A stretch of 64,000 nucleotides of DNA from Burkholderiales bacterium (GCA_003963075.1 RXJV01000050.1:1-64000), one strand, 5' to 3'; shown: positions 9,389 to 19,616, counted from the stretch's first letter. Notes: generated by a model not told the origin, from the sequence alone. Translations and numbers: made by a program.

Positions 9389-9967
9389 ATGTCCTCTGAT
9401 TCCTCCTCTGCCGTGTATCACGGCACCACCATCGTCTCGGTGCGCCGCCAGACACCCACCGGGTGGCAGGTCGCGATCGGCGGCGATGGCCAGGTCACGC
9501 TGGGTAACACCATCGTCAAGGCCAGTGCCCGCAAGGTGCGCAAGCTCTACCGAGAGCAGGTGCTCGCGGGCTTTGCCGGCGCGACGGCCGATGCGTTCAC
9601 GCTGTTCGAGCGCTTCGAGGCCAAGCTCGAGAAGCACCAGGGCCACCTGGTCCGCGCGGCGGTCGAGCTGACGCGCGACTGGCGCACCGACCGCGTGCTG
9701 CGCCGCTTGGAGGCCATGCTGGCCGTGGCCGACCGCAGTGCCTCGCTCATCATCACCGGCAATGGCGATGTGCTGGAGCCCGAGCAGGGCATCGTGGCCA
9801 TCGGCTCGGGCGGCGCCTACGCCCAAGCCGCGGCCAAGGCGCTGCTCGCGCACACCGAGCTGAGTGCCGCCGACATCGTCAAGCGCTCGCTGGAGATTGC
9901 CGGCGAGATCTGCATCTACACCAACCAGAACCACACGCTCGAGCTCCTCGAGCCGACGGGCGGCTGA
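9389..9967 (+). CDS. hslV: HslV protease subunit
   Basis: HslV is the N-terminal threonine protease of the HslVU ATP-dependent degradation complex. In this 192-residue protein the catalytic Thr is residue 13 ([10 protein letters not shown]), so a 12-residue leader must be removed. The leader is longer than in E. coli, where only Met precedes the Thr. A short insert (QTPTGW) follows the first strand. The conserved GGDGQVTLG and GSGGAYA motifs are present. Its partner hslU is downstream, but a minus-strand lipoprotein gene lies between them. Confidence 0.96.
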   Translation: MSSDSSSAVYHGTTIVSVRRQTPTGWQVAIGGDGQVTLGNTIVKASARKVRKLYREQVLAGFAGATADAFTLFERFEAKLEKHQGHLVRAAVELTRDWRTDRVLRRLEAMLAVADRSASLIITGNGDVLEPEQGIVAIGSGGAYAQAAAKALLAHTELSAADIVKRSLEIAGEICIYTNQNHTLELLEPTGG

Positions 9968-9991
9968 GGCTCTCGGCGGCGGGCCGCGGAG

Positions 9992-10567
9992 TCAGGGTGT
10001 GGGACTGGAAGCGGTACTGGAGGCGGGCTTGGGCAGCGGCTTCAGCGTGACACGCACGGCGTCTGCGTATCCGTCTTCGCCGGTGGCGGCGCCGGCCCCG
10101 GTCCCGATGAGGCTGCCCGACAGCAGCCCGACGAGCACCCCCAAGGGGGCGAATGCCTGGGTGACGAGGTCCTTGCTTTGGCTGTCCTTCCTGCGCCGGG
10201 TCTCGCTGAGGGCGCCGCCGACGAGCAGGCCCGCGCCCGCGCCGATCAGCATGTTGCGGCCCGTCGTGTCGCGGCGCTCAAGGCGGGCCTCGCCCGCCTG
10301 GCTGCCGTCCTCGCTGGTGCACTGGATGCGCAGCGGCTCGGCGTCGACGCTGACGGTGGCCATGCCGGGGGCGGCCAGCTGCCACTCGCCGCTGCCGTTG
10401 CGCAGCAGGCAGCTCGCTGCGCCGAGGTCCACGCCGCGTTCGTTCGCGACGCTGACACGCACGCTTTGCAACTTGACCTTGTTGGCCGTCGTCGCGCAAC
10501 CACTGAGCAGCAGCGCAGCGCAGCTCAGCACGACCACGTTCCGGACGGAGCGACTGGTTTTCATCAT
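9992..10567 (-). CDS. Glycine-zipper lipoprotein, function unknown
   Basis: The 191-residue product has a lipoprotein signal peptide with lipobox LSGC (MMKTSRSVRNVVVLSCAALL, then LSGCATT). It should be lipidated and anchored in the outer or inner membrane. The C-terminal half has two glycine-zipper-like hydrophobic stretches (IGAGAGLLVGG and LSGSLIGTGAGAA) that may insert in a membrane. The ATG at 10567 is chosen because GGGAG lies 6 bp upstream. The gene is transcribed against hslV and hslU and separates them. No close family is recognised. Confidence 0.8.
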   Translation of the reverse strand: MMKTSRSVRNVVVLSCAALLLSGCATTANKVKLQSVRVSVANERGVDLGAASCLLRNGSGEWQLAAPGMATVSVDAEPLRIQCTSEDGSQAGEARLERRDTTGRNMLIGAGAGLLVGGALSETRRRKDSQSKDLVTQAFAPLGVLVGLLSGSLIGTGAGAATGEDGYADAVRVTLKPLPKPASSTASSPTP

Positions 10568-10668
10568 CGAATACTCCCTGTGTTTTGTTTTGCCCGCCTC
10601 GGCCTTGTCCGGCATGTCCGTTTGACAAGTGACCCCGAGGGCGCGGCGCCACAACTCTAACCAACATC

Positions 10669-11982
10669 ATGAGCAGCATGACCCCCCAAGAAATCGTCTC
10701 CGAGCTGGACCGCCACATCGTCGGCCAGCAGGCCGCCAAGCGCGCCGTCGCAATCGCGATGCGCAACCGTTGGCGGCGCCAGCAGGTCGACGACAAGCTG
10801 CGTGCCGAGATCACGCCCAAGAACATCCTGATGATCGGCCCGACGGGCGTCGGCAAGACCGAGATTGCGCGCCGGCTGGCCAAGCTGGCCGGGGCGCCCT
10901 TCATCAAGGTCGAGGCGACCAAGTTCACCGAGGTCGGCTATGTCGGCAAGGATGTCGACTCCATCATTCGCGACCTCGTCGAGGTGGCGGTCAAGCAGGA
11001 GCGCGAGGGCGCGATGCGCCGCTGCCGCACACGGGCGGAGGACGCCGCCGAGGAGCGCATCCTGGACGTGCTGCTGCCCGGCTCCGAGCCGGACAACGCG
11101 ACGCGCCAGAACTTCCGCAAGAGGCTGCGCGAGGGCCAGCTGGACGACAAGGACATCGAGCTCGACCTGCTCGCGCCCAAGCCCAGCCTGGAGGTGCTGA
11201 CGCCCTTTGGCAACCAGCCGGGCATGGAAGACATGGCCGAGCAGCTCAAGGGCCTGTTCGGCCAGATCGGCGCGGGCCAGAAGAAGACCCGCAAGCTCAA
11301 GATTGGCGAGGCGATGAAGCTGCTGGTCGACGAGGAAGCCGCCAAGCTGGTCAACGAGGAAGAGATCCGTTCCGCCGCATTGCAGCAGGCCCAGGAGATG
11401 GGCATCGTCTTCATCGACGAGATCGACAAGGTCGCGTCGCGCCAGGAACAGGGCGGCGCCGAGGTGTCCCGCCAGGGCGTGCAGCGCGACCTGCTGCCGC
11501 TGGTTGAGGGCACCACGGTGTCGACCAAATACGGCCTCGTGAAGACCGACCACATCCTCTTCATCGCCAGCGGCGCCTTCCACCTCAGCAAGCCCAGCGA
11601 CCTGATTCCCGAGCTGCAGGGCCGGCTGCCGATCCGCGTCGAGCTGGAGTCCTTGTCGGTGGCCGACTTCGAGGCCATCCTGAAGAGCACCCATGCGAGC
11701 CTGGTCAAGCAGTACCAGGCGCTGCTTGCGACGGAGGGCGTCACGCTGGATCTGCAGGACGACGCCATCCGCCGCATCGCGCAGATCGCCTTCGAGGTCA
11801 ACGAGCGCACCGAGAACATCGGTGCACGCCGGCTCGCAACGGTGATGGAGCGGCTGCTGGACGAAATCAGCTTCGACGCGCCCCGGCGCGGTGGCGAGGT
11901 CATCACGCTGGATGCCGTGGCCGTCGAGACCAAGCTCGGCGCGCTGGCAGCCAACGAGGACCTGTCGCGCTTCATCCTCTGA
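10669..11982 (+). CDS. hslU: HslU unfoldase ATPase
   Basis: HslU is the AAA+ unfoldase that feeds substrates into the HslV chamber. The 437-residue protein has Walker A GPTGVGKT (57-64), Walker B IVFIDEID (about 245-253), a variable I-domain between them, and the C-terminal tail LSRFIL that docks into HslV. The start is the first ATG of two ([10 protein letters not shown]). It begins about 100 bp after the start of the opposing lipoprotein gene, so it probably has its own promoter rather than reading through from hslV. Confidence 0.97.
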   Translation: MSSMTPQEIVSELDRHIVGQQAAKRAVAIAMRNRWRRQQVDDKLRAEITPKNILMIGPTGVGKTEIARRLAKLAGAPFIKVEATKFTEVGYVGKDVDSIIRDLVEVAVKQEREGAMRRCRTRAEDAAEERILDVLLPGSEPDNATRQNFRKRLREGQLDDKDIELDLLAPKPSLEVLTPFGNQPGMEDMAEQLKGLFGQIGAGQKKTRKLKIGEAMKLLVDEEAAKLVNEEEIRSAALQQAQEMGIVFIDEIDKVASRQEQGGAEVSRQGVQRDLLPLVEGTTVSTKYGLVKTDHILFIASGAFHLSKPSDLIPELQGRLPIRVELESLSVADFEAILKSTHASLVKQYQALLATEGVTLDLQDDAIRRIAQIAFEVNERTENIGARRLATVMERLLDEISFDAPRRGGEVITLDAVAVETKLGALAANEDLSRFIL

Positions 11983-12050
11983 GCCGGCGGCGCCTCACTG
12001 CCTTGCGCTGACGCAAGCCGGTGCCGGCCTGGCCGGTCTAGTCTGAGGCC

Positions 12051-12833
12051 ATGCCTTTTCATCCGCCCTCGCGAACCTGGGGCCTGGCGCAGCCGCCAGG
12101 CAGCAACGTGGCCGCAGCCCGCGCCGCGCTGCGCTGGCGTTGGCCGGTGTTCACGGCGCTGCTGGCCACCATCCCGGCCTTCTACATCGAGCTGCTGGAG
12201 CAGTTGCCCACGCCGCTGGCCACGGCCCTCTACCTGGCGGCGGCCGGCGTGATCGGCCTCGCGCTGCTGGATGCGGCCCGGCATCTCGACCACCCGCGCC
12301 AGCACCTGCGCCGCAACGGCCTCGACCTCGCGCTGGTGGCTGGCTTCGTGCTGGCGGCGGCGCTGCCGGCCAGCCTTGGCTCACCGGCAAGCCTGGCGCT
12401 GCGGCTGGCGGTGGCGCTGCTGAGCCTGGTGCGCATGGTCTGGACGCTGCGGCCCTGGATCACCCGCGGCGGCCTGGGCTATCTGATGCTGCTGGCCTTC
12501 GCGGTGCTGTGCGTTTGCGGCGCCGGATTCTGGGCCCTGGAGCCGCGGGTGCAGACCCTGGGCGATGGCCTCTGGCTGGCCTTCACGACCGCGGCGACCG
12601 TGGGCTATGGCGACATCGTGCCGAGCACGCCGGCGTCCAAGATCTTCTCGGTGTTCGTCGTGCTGCTGGGCTATACGGTGCTGTCCCTGGTCACGGCGGC
12701 GATCGCGGCGATGTGGGTCGAGAGCGCGGAACGCCGCATCGAGCGCGAGATCCTGCACGACCTGCACCGGCAGGTGCGCGCGCTGCGCGAGGAGATTGCT
12801 GCCCTGCGCGCAGACCGGCCTGCTGGTCGCTGA
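12051..12833 (+). CDS. Voltage-gated-type potassium channel
   Basis: This 260-residue membrane protein has about six hydrophobic segments and the potassium selectivity filter TVGYGD (183-188) before the last one. The C-terminal 40 residues are charged and likely form a coiled coil (ERRIEREILHDLHRQVRALR). The layout matches small bacterial six-helix potassium channels. The fourth segment has few regularly spaced arginines, so true voltage gating is uncertain. It ends 5 bp before the stop of the convergent LuxR gene. Confidence 0.88.
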   Translation: MPFHPPSRTWGLAQPPGSNVAAARAALRWRWPVFTALLATIPAFYIELLEQLPTPLATALYLAAAGVIGLALLDAARHLDHPRQHLRRNGLDLALVAGFVLAAALPASLGSPASLALRLAVALLSLVRMVWTLRPWITRGGLGYLMLLAFAVLCVCGAGFWALEPRVQTLGDGLWLAFTTAATVGYGDIVPSTPASKIFSVFVVLLGYTVLSLVTAAIAAMWVESAERRIEREILHDLHRQVRALREEIAALRADRPAGR

Positions 12834-12837
12834 CGTC

Positions 12838-13470
12838 TCAGTGCAACCGAGACTGGGCGCTGCCAGTCCAGCGCAGCAGCTGCATCAGGCTGGGCGCCTG
12901 CGTCTTGCTCAGGAGGTTGCGCACATGGGTGCGCACGGTGCTGAGCCCCACCCCCAGATGCCGCGCCGTGGCCTCCACCGGTTCGCCATCGGCCAACAGC
13001 AGCAGCACCTGGCGCTCGGCGGCGCTGAGGCGGCATTGCCGCGTCAGCGCATCGATGCGGGCGGCCTGGCTGAGGGCGGGTTCGTCCACGTGAAGGGTCA
13101 GCAGCAAGCTGTCTTCGGGCCAGTCCGCCGCTTCGCGGATGATGACCGCCAGCGGTGTGCTGTGCAGCCAGCCGGTGGCCAGGCTGGGCGTGAACCACAG
13201 CCCCGTGCGCAAGGCATGGCCCTGAGCCGTGCACGCCAGCAGATCGCCGAGTTGGCGGGTGTCGAGTTGCCCCATCTGGTTCAAGCGGCCCATCTGGCTC
13301 TGTACCAGACCCTGACCCAGCAATTGCTGGGCGCTGGCATTGGCAAACAGCAGCTGCCGATCGGGCTGCACCACCCACAACGGCTGGGGCAAGGCCCCGA
13401 GCAGTTGGGCTGGCCGGCTGAGCGGGCCTGCCAGGGGGGTGCGTGAGGGTGGAGGCGCGATGTGCAACAT
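12838..13470 (-). CDS. PAS-like LuxR-type regulator
   Basis: The 210-residue protein has an N-terminal PAS-like region (about 20-60, LLGALPQPLWVVQPDRQLLF) and a C-terminal LuxR-type helix-turn-helix (about 150-205, LSAAERQVLLLLADG then STVRTHVRNLLSK). There is no receiver domain, so it probably senses a small ligand or partner. The ATG at 13470 has AGGGA 6 bp upstream. A more distant start near 13517 is possible. It is divergent from the response regulator at 13646, with a 175-bp shared upstream region. Confidence 0.82.
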   Translation of the reverse strand: MLHIAPPPSRTPLAGPLSRPAQLLGALPQPLWVVQPDRQLLFANASAQQLLGQGLVQSQMGRLNQMGQLDTRQLGDLLACTAQGHALRTGLWFTPSLATGWLHSTPLAVIIREAADWPEDSLLLTLHVDEPALSQAARIDALTRQCRLSAAERQVLLLLADGEPVEATARHLGVGLSTVRTHVRNLLSKTQAPSLMQLLRWTGSAQSRLH

Positions 13471-13645
13471 GGTGGTTCCCTGAGCCTGTAGCGCGAGAGC
13501 GCTGTCTTGTGTCATCAAGTTTGGTGATGTCGAGGCCATGGCGCCATTGGCCAAAGGTATGGGGTCCGCGGGGGCAGCCGGTCTTTTGGCCAGGGTGGCC
13601 GGGGCCTGTGCGCCCGTACCATGCACAAGCGCAGTGGAGGCCGCC

Positions 13646-14350
13646 TTGAAAATCCTGTTGATCGACGACCATGCCCTGTTCCGCGAAGGCGTGGCGCTGT
13701 TGCTGCAGCCTTTGAGGGCGGGTTTGCAGACCGTGGAGGCCGGCAGTTGCGAAGAAGGGTTTGCCACGCTCGCGCGTGAGGGCGGGGTCGACCTCGTTTT
13801 GATCGACCTGGGCTTGCCGGGTTTGTCCGGGCTCGACGGGCTGGCGCGGCTGCGTGCGGACCACCCCGACGTCCCGGTGGTGGTGATGTCCTCCGCCGAC
13901 GACCGCGACACCGTGCTGGCCGCCCTGGATGCCGGCGCCATGGGCTTCATCCCCAAGAGTTCGACCTCGCAGGTCATGCTCGGCGCCCTGCGCCTCATCC
14001 TGGACCAGGGCATTTACGTGCCACCGTCGGCCCTGATCGGCAGCCGGCCGCTGCCGCCTGCTGCGCAAGCCGCGGCGTTGCGGCCTGCCGAGATCGGCCT
14101 CACACCGCGTCAGGCCGATGTGCTCTACCTGCTGCTGCAAGGCCTGCCGTCCAAGCTGATCGGGCGGGCCCTGAACCTGTCGCTCAGCACCGTGAAGGCG
14201 CACACCACAGCCGTGCTGCGCGCCTTGAACGTCACGACCCGCACCCAGGCGGTGCTGGCGGCCGGCCGTCTTGGACTGCGCTTCGCCCCTCCCGTGCCGG
14301 CTCAGCCGGGCGACGATAGCGCCGAGGCCATGGCGGCCAACAAGCGCTGA
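13646..14350 (+). CDS. NarL/FixJ-family response regulator
   Basis: The 234-residue protein has a receiver domain with acidic residues Asp7/Asp8, phosphorylation site Asp54 (VLIDLGLPG) and Lys at IPKSS, then a LuxR HTH (LTPRQADVLYLLLQGL, STVKAHTTAVLRAL). The TTG at 13646 is the most likely start: it gives MKILLIDDHALFREG, and GGAGG lies 5 bp upstream. Its 3' end overlaps the 3' end of the convergent hybrid sensor kinase by 49 bp. That kinase is the obvious candidate partner. Confidence 0.93.
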   Translation: MKILLIDDHALFREGVALLLQPLRAGLQTVEAGSCEEGFATLAREGGVDLVLIDLGLPGLSGLDGLARLRADHPDVPVVVMSSADDRDTVLAALDAGAMGFIPKSSTSQVMLGALRLILDQGIYVPPSALIGSRPLPPAAQAAALRPAEIGLTPRQADVLYLLLQGLPSKLIGRALNLSLSTVKAHTTAVLRALNVTTRTQAVLAAGRLGLRFAPPVPAQPGDDSAEAMAANKR

Positions 14351-16197
14351 AGGCCGATCGGCTTGTGCAGCAGCCCGGCCTGCAGGCCCGCCGCCAGGGG
14401 CGCGAGACGGGCGTCGGTGTTGGCCGTCACGACCAGGGCTGCGATCGCCTCGTCGTAATGCTCGCGCAGCCTTTGGACGACCTCCAGCCCATCGCGCCCG
14501 TCCTCGAGCTGGTAGTCGGTGACGATGAGGTCGGGCACCCGCAGATGGGCCTGCAGGCTTGAGAGGGCTTCGTCGCAGGAGGCGGCCGCCACCACGTGGG
14601 CCTCGCAGGCCTGCAACGCATCGACCAGCGCCTGGGCATTGAGCGCTTCATCGTCCACCACGACGATGAAGCGGCCGCGCAGGGCCGCAGCCGCCGATGC
14701 CGCTGCGACGGGCCCGGCGAAGGCCGCGGGCAGCGACTGCATGCCAGCTGCACGCGGCATGACGAGGCGGAACATCGAGCCACGGCCAACCCGGCTGGCC
14801 ACGCCCAACTGCTGGCCTGACAGTTGGGCGCAGCGCTGCACGATGGACAGGCCCAGGCCCAGGCCCTTCTCTGCACGGCTGCCCGGGGCCTCGATGCGGA
14901 AGAACTCCTCGAAGATGGCGTCCAGATGGCGGGGTTCGATGCCCGGCCCGCTGTCCCAGACTTCCAGGGCCAGTCGGTCGCCACGTGGGCGGCAGCCGAC
15001 GAGAACGCCACCACGCTGCGTGTAGCGGATGGCATTGGCCACCAGGTTGCCCACCATGCGCTCCAGCAGCGCCGCGTCGGCGCGCACGACGGCCCGGCAG
15101 GGCCTCACCCGCAGCCGCAGGCCTTTATCGGCCGCCTGGGGGGCCCAGGTCTGCTCCACGCGGTGCAGCAGCCAGGCCAGCGGGACGTCGTCGAGGCGGG
15201 CCTGCACGGCGCCCGCATCGAGCTTGGAGATGTCGAGCAGGTTGCCGAACAGGCTTTCCATGGTGGCGACCGACGACTGAATCTTGTCGGCCAGCGCGAG
15301 CTGCTCGGGGGCCTGAAGGCGGCTTTGCAGCACGCCGAGCAGCAGGCTGATGGAATGCATGGGCTGGCGCAGGTCGTGGCTGGCCGCAGCCAGGAAACGC
15401 GTCTTGGCCGCATGGGCGCGGGCCTCCATCTCCCGGGCCGATTCGGCCTGGGCCCGCGCCTCCTCGGCCCGCTCGAACAGCTGTTGGGCCTTGCGTTGCT
15501 CCTGCTCGGCCGTGCGCAGCAGCTTCTCGATCTCCAGGTTGAGCTCGCGCTCGCGGCGCACCGCGTTCGCCTGGGCGCGGGTGAACAGGGTCACGACCGT
15601 GCCGAAGAACAGATAGCCCACGCCCAGGAAGCGGTAGGTGGCACCGGGTGTCGTCATCAGGCCGATGGCGAAGACCGCGCTGGTCAGCAGCACCAGCCAG
15701 GCGATGATGGGCGCATGCACCGCCCTGCCCATGGCGCCGCCCATGGTGATCAGCGGAATGCCGAGGATGAGGATGGCTTCATGTTGCAGGTCCCCGGCCG
15801 GCAGCATGACGCTGGAAGACAGCCCCCAGGCCAGCGCGCTGAAGACGCCGTTGACCTGCAAGCGCGACAGGGTGCGTCGCCGCAAGGCCGCGCTGGCCGT
15901 GGGCCCGCAGCGTGTGGCCAGCCAGATGCCCCGCAGCAGCACCACCGTCAGCAACCCGCCCCAGGCGCCGGCCCGCATCAGGAACTCGGGGCTGGTGTTG
16001 CCGTGCACCAGTGCGGCAACGATGAGCCAGCCGCTGCCGATGCCGAGCAGCAGGGACTTGGGCGATTCGCTGATGATGAGCCGCGCCTGCAGATCGTCCG
16101 GTGTGTCCAGACCGGGGCGTGTCATCGGGACCGACCCGGTGGGGTCGGGGGGCGGCGGGTCAGTCGCTGCCGCGGGGGGCCCGCCGCCTTGGCTCAT
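14302..16197 (-). CDS. Hybrid sensor histidine kinase with C-terminal receiver
   Basis: The 631-residue inner-membrane protein has about six N-terminal hydrophobic segments (about 45-205), a coiled-coil linker (210-265), a HisKA domain with phospho-accepting His274 (ASHDLRQPMHS), a HATPase domain (NLVANAIRY, DSGPGIE, GLGLGLSIV) and a C-terminal receiver with phosphorylation site Asp561. There is no HPt domain. Its ATG overlaps the stop of the upstream YiiX-like hydrolase by 4 bp, so the two are probably translated together. An internal start (MTRPGLD) exists but lacks a ribosome site. Confidence 0.93.
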   Translation of the reverse strand: MSQGGGPPAAATDPPPPDPTGSVPMTRPGLDTPDDLQARLIISESPKSLLLGIGSGWLIVAALVHGNTSPEFLMRAGAWGGLLTVVLLRGIWLATRCGPTASAALRRRTLSRLQVNGVFSALAWGLSSSVMLPAGDLQHEAILILGIPLITMGGAMGRAVHAPIIAWLVLLTSAVFAIGLMTTPGATYRFLGVGYLFFGTVVTLFTRAQANAVRRERELNLEIEKLLRTAEQEQRKAQQLFERAEEARAQAESAREMEARAHAAKTRFLAAASHDLRQPMHSISLLLGVLQSRLQAPEQLALADKIQSSVATMESLFGNLLDISKLDAGAVQARLDDVPLAWLLHRVEQTWAPQAADKGLRLRVRPCRAVVRADAALLERMVGNLVANAIRYTQRGGVLVGCRPRGDRLALEVWDSGPGIEPRHLDAIFEEFFRIEAPGSRAEKGLGLGLSIVQRCAQLSGQQLGVASRVGRGSMFRLVMPRAAGMQSLPAAFAGPVAAASAAAALRGRFIVVVDDEALNAQALVDALQACEAHVVAAASCDEALSSLQAHLRVPDLIVTDYQLEDGRDGLEVVQRLREHYDEAIAALVVTANTDARLAPLAAGLQAGLLHKPIGLQRLLAAMASALSSPG

Positions 16198-17078
16198 GGC
16201 ATCAACTGCCCCAGGAATTGGAAGCTGGGGCTGTTGCGCAGGTCTTCGGGGACGACCAGGAAGGCGTTCACCGCCGCCTCGTGGGCGGCCAGCAAGCCTG
16301 CACTTGCGGCCACGGCCGGTTGCCTAAGTGCCTGCAGACCCGCTCGTGCCGTGGCCAGACGGGCTTCGAGGTCGCTCAGCTCTGACACCGTTGCGGCTTC
16401 CAAGGCCGCCATGAACTCGGCCGCGGTGGGGTCTGGCGTCAGGGCTTCGAGCGCCAACGCGTCCTGCGCAGGATTGACGCGGCGACGGGCCTGGAGGTAC
16501 TCCTCCAGGAGTTGGGCGTAGTCCACATCCGGCCAGGGCAGGTCTTTGGCCGGCGTCACGACGATCTGCGGGTCCAGGGCGGCGTCCTGGGTGCCATGGA
16601 AAGCCAGGTAGACGAACTCGCTGCAGACCAGGCGGTTCTCGTTCTCCGGCACCACCTCGTTCAGCAGCCAGTGGATGAGGCGGCGCGCCGCCATGTTGTC
16701 CGTGAGCTTGTTGCGCAGCACGCAGATGAGGCCCAGCTCGGCCATCTGGTTGAGGGCAAACTTGCGGCCTTGCAGGGCCTGGGCGGCGGCCTGCAGGCGG
16801 CCCACCTGGGCCCCCGTCAGCGGTTGGCCGCCGTTCACGGGCCGCACGACGTCGATCCGCGTGACCTCGTCATGGTCGGCGAGCCGGGCGGCGATGCTCT
16901 GGTCGAGGTGCACGCCGCCCGAGATGGCCTCGGCCAGCAGGCCGGGCGCATAGACCAGGGCGGCATGGCTGTAGAGGCTGTCACTGGCCCACTTGATGAG
17001 CTTGGAGATCTCCCCGGTGCCGGCGTGCAGCAGGATGTCCCCGGGGCGAAGGGCGGCGATCGAGATGGTGTCGGGCAT
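16194..17078 (-). CDS. YiiX/YebB-like permuted NlpC/P60 hydrolase
   Basis: This 294-residue protein starts with the pattern of the permuted papain-like NlpC/P60 (YiiX) family. The family catalytic His comes first (His38 in YSHAALVY) and the Cys later (Cys152 in VCSEFVYLAF), and both are present. RPGDILLHAG near the N-terminus is also typical. Family members cleave amide or thioester bonds in peptidoglycan, lipids or lipoproteins; the substrate here is unknown. There is no signal peptide. The last 100 residues are a helical, Ala-rich extension. It is coupled to the downstream sensor kinase by a 4-bp overlap. Confidence 0.82.
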   Translation of the reverse strand: MPDTISIAALRPGDILLHAGTGEISKLIKWASDSLYSHAALVYAPGLLAEAISGGVHLDQSIAARLADHDEVTRIDVVRPVNGGQPLTGAQVGRLQAAAQALQGRKFALNQMAELGLICVLRNKLTDNMAARRLIHWLLNEVVPENENRLVCSEFVYLAFHGTQDAALDPQIVVTPAKDLPWPDVDYAQLLEEYLQARRRVNPAQDALALEALTPDPTAAEFMAALEAATVSELSDLEARLATARAGLQALRQPAVAASAGLLAAHEAAVNAFLVVPEDLRNSPSFQFLGQLMP

Positions 17079-17184
17079 GGCAGTTCAGGCGGAGTGAAGG
17101 AGGGCGCATGATCGGCGCCCAGGCCCCGGTGAAGGAGGGCCTGATGCCGCGTGGTTCATCAACGGTGACGAGGACGGGCGGCGT

Positions 17185-17949
17185 TCACCGCGGTGTCATG
17201 TTCAGCGCCAGCAAGCCGTCGAAGATCAACCCTTCGATCAGCTCGTGCGGCACATCCAGCGCCGGGGCGACCTTCCAGCCGGCGCCGCCGGTCATCAGCA
17301 CCAACGGGGCTTGGCCATCGTGGCCGCAGAGCAGGCGGTACATGCGTTCCACGGCGCCGCAGATGGCGAAGGTGCCGCCTGTGGTGAGGGCATCGCTGGT
17401 GTTGGTCGGGAAGTCGCGCACCTCGCCGGTGGGCACGCGCAGGCCGGCGGTGCCACCCTCCAGGGCGCGCAGCATGATGCCGTGGCCGGGCAGGATGAGG
17501 CCGCCGAGGAACTCCCCGGCGCTGGACAGCGCCTCCACCGTCACCGCCGTGCCCACCATGACGACCAGCACCGGCCCGCTCACGCCACGGGCGCGGGCAT
17601 GGGCATGGGCGCCGATCACGGCCACCCAGCGGTCGGCGCCCAGGCGCGTCGGGTGGTCGTAGCCATTCCTGACGCCGGCCGCCTCGGCCGCCGGCACAAC
17701 CCAGCGCGGCGCCAGGTCCCACTGCTCCATCTGCTCCTCGACGCGCCGCCGCACCGCGTCGCCGGCCACATTGCTGCCCAGCATGCGGGCCGGCGGTGCC
17801 AGGTTGTGCCAGTCCTCGTCGGCGAGCCGGTCGATGTTTTCGAGGAAGACCGCGCCGTGCTGCAGCGGGCTGCTGCCGGGTTCGGCCTCGTCTGCGTAGA
17901 CGGCCCATTTGAGTCGGGTGTTGCCGATGTCGATGGCCAGAAAGCTCAT
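17185..17949 (-). CDS. coaX: Type III pantothenate kinase
   Basis: CoaX phosphorylates pantothenate, the first step of coenzyme A synthesis, and needs a monovalent cation. The 254-residue protein starts [15 protein letters not shown], the family phosphate-binding motif with Asp6. It also has [11 protein letters not shown], the GTAVTVEAL motif and [11 protein letters not shown]. The start was set at 17949; the open frame reaches 18024 but the extension is not family-like. Some Burkholderiales have birA next to coaX, but here a YiiX-like gene and a chemoreceptor flank it. Confidence 0.95.
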   Translation of the reverse strand: MSFLAIDIGNTRLKWAVYADEAEPGSSPLQHGAVFLENIDRLADEDWHNLAPPARMLGSNVAGDAVRRRVEEQMEQWDLAPRWVVPAAEAAGVRNGYDHPTRLGADRWVAVIGAHAHARARGVSGPVLVVMVGTAVTVEALSSAGEFLGGLILPGHGIMLRALEGGTAGLRVPTGEVRDFPTNTSDALTTGGTFAICGAVERMYRLLCGHDGQAPLVLMTGGAGWKVAPALDVPHELIEGLIFDGLLALNMTPR

Positions 17950-18065
17950 GGGGCGCTGTGGCGTGAACGATGGCGCGAGCCTAACAGCAGGTTTTGCGCG
18001 TCCGGCTCCGGGTTTCTGCTTCAATGTCGCGCTCGTCCCGCCCGCCCTCTGCCAAGGAGATTCCC

Positions 18066-19616
18066 ATGCTGCGTCGCCTGCGCATCCAAGCCCGACTCTG
18101 GTTGGCCTTCGGCCTCATCCTCGCGCTGACGGCCCTGCTGGTGGGCGTCGGGGGCTTCGGGCTCAGGGTGTCGCAGCAGGCCATCCACGGCATCACGCAA
18201 AAGTTGATTCCCTCGTCCAACATCACCGTCGCCGCGCGCAGCCAGCTGCTGCAAAGCAAGACGGCGACCTCGACGCTGGTGGCATCGCTGTTCAACAAGG
18301 AAGGCACGGCCCGCGCCAAGAAGGAATGGGATGCCGCGCAAGCCGCGCTGGACAAGGCCATGGACGACTTCGGCGCCTTTGCCACCGAGGCCAAGAGCAA
18401 GGAGAACCTCGCCAAGTTCCGCACCCTGATGGCGGACTACCGCAAGGCCGTGCGGCCGGTGGCCGACAAGCTCGTGGCCGACGGCTACCCGGATGCCCAG
18501 GCCGCCTTCGAGGACATGAAGGCCGCCGACGCCGCCTACGACCCGGCCCTGGCCATGCTCAACGGCATCGAGGCCGACCTGAAGAAGCGTGGCGACGAGG
18601 TGTTCGCCAAGGTCGATGGCCTGGTCAGCAACGTCTTCATCGCCTTCATCGTCGCCTTCGTCATCTGCATCGGCGTCGGTGGCGCCCTGGCCGTGCAGAT
18701 CTCGCGTTCGATCATCGGCCCGCTGACGGCGGCCAAGCGCTTTGCCGAACGCATGGCCGACGGCGACCTGTCGCGTGCGCCCGATGCCAGCGGCACCGAT
18801 GAATCGGCGGAGATGATGCAGGCACTGGCCGCGATGCAGAAATCCCTGTCCCAGATCGTCGGCCAGGTGCGCGAGTCGGCCGAGAGCATCCAGGTCGCGT
18901 CCGCCGAGGTGGCCACCGGCAATATGGACCTGTCGCAGCGCACCGAGCAGACCGCCTCCAATCTGCAGCAGGCGGCCAGCTCGGTCGCCGAGCTGACCGG
19001 CACCGTCAGCCAGAGTGCCGACTCGGCCATGACCGCCAAGCAGCTGGCCGGCGCCGCCGCCGAGACGGCAGGGCGCGGCGGCGACGTGGTGTCGCGCGTG
19101 GTTTCGACGATGGGTGAGATCAATGCGGCCAGCCGCAAGATCAGCGACATCATCGGCACCATCGACGGCATTGCCTTCCAGACCAATATCCTGGCCTTGA
19201 ACGCGGCCGTCGAGGCCGCCCGTGCCGGCGAGCAGGGCCGCGGCTTTGCGGTGGTGGCCGGCGAAGTGCGCTCGCTGGCCGGCCGCAGCGCCGAAGCGGC
19301 GCGCGAGATCAAGGCGCTGATCGGCGCCAGCGTCGAGAAGGTCGAGGCCGGCACCAGCCTGGTCAACGATGCCGGCACGACCATGACCGATATCGTCGGC
19401 TCGGTGCAGCGCGTCACCGACATCATCGGCGAGATCAGCGCCGCGGCGGTGGAGCAGAGTCAGGGCATCGCCCAGGTCAACGGCACCGTCACCGAGCTGG
19501 ACCAGATGACCCAGCAGAACGCTGCGCTGGTGGAGGAGTCCGCCGCGGCGGCTCAGTCGCTGAAGGAACAGGCGGTGCGGCTGGCGGGGCTGGTCAGCAG
19601 CTTCAAGCTGAGCTGA
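18066..19616 (+). CDS. Methyl-accepting chemotaxis protein
   Basis: The 516-residue receptor has an N-terminal membrane helix (about 10-32), a periplasmic four-helix-bundle sensor, a second membrane helix (about 194-217, [18 protein letters not shown]), a HAMP domain and a long signalling coiled coil. The hairpin tip is the highly conserved [20 protein letters not shown]. The C-terminus ends VSSFKLS and lacks a CheR-tethering pentapeptide. GGAG lies upstream of the ATG at 18066; the frame extends further upstream but without similarity. No chemotaxis kinase genes are in the window, so it is an orphan receptor here and its ligand is unknown. Confidence 0.95.
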   Translation: MLRRLRIQARLWLAFGLILALTALLVGVGGFGLRVSQQAIHGITQKLIPSSNITVAARSQLLQSKTATSTLVASLFNKEGTARAKKEWDAAQAALDKAMDDFGAFATEAKSKENLAKFRTLMADYRKAVRPVADKLVADGYPDAQAAFEDMKAADAAYDPALAMLNGIEADLKKRGDEVFAKVDGLVSNVFIAFIVAFVICIGVGGALAVQISRSIIGPLTAAKRFAERMADGDLSRAPDASGTDESAEMMQALAAMQKSLSQIVGQVRESAESIQVASAEVATGNMDLSQRTEQTASNLQQAASSVAELTGTVSQSADSAMTAKQLAGAAAETAGRGGDVVSRVVSTMGEINAASRKISDIIGTIDGIAFQTNILALNAAVEAARAGEQGRGFAVVAGEVRSLAGRSAEAAREIKALIGASVEKVEAGTSLVNDAGTTMTDIVGSVQRVTDIIGEISAAAVEQSQGIAQVNGTVTELDQMTQQNAALVEESAAAAQSLKEQAVRLAGLVSSFKLS

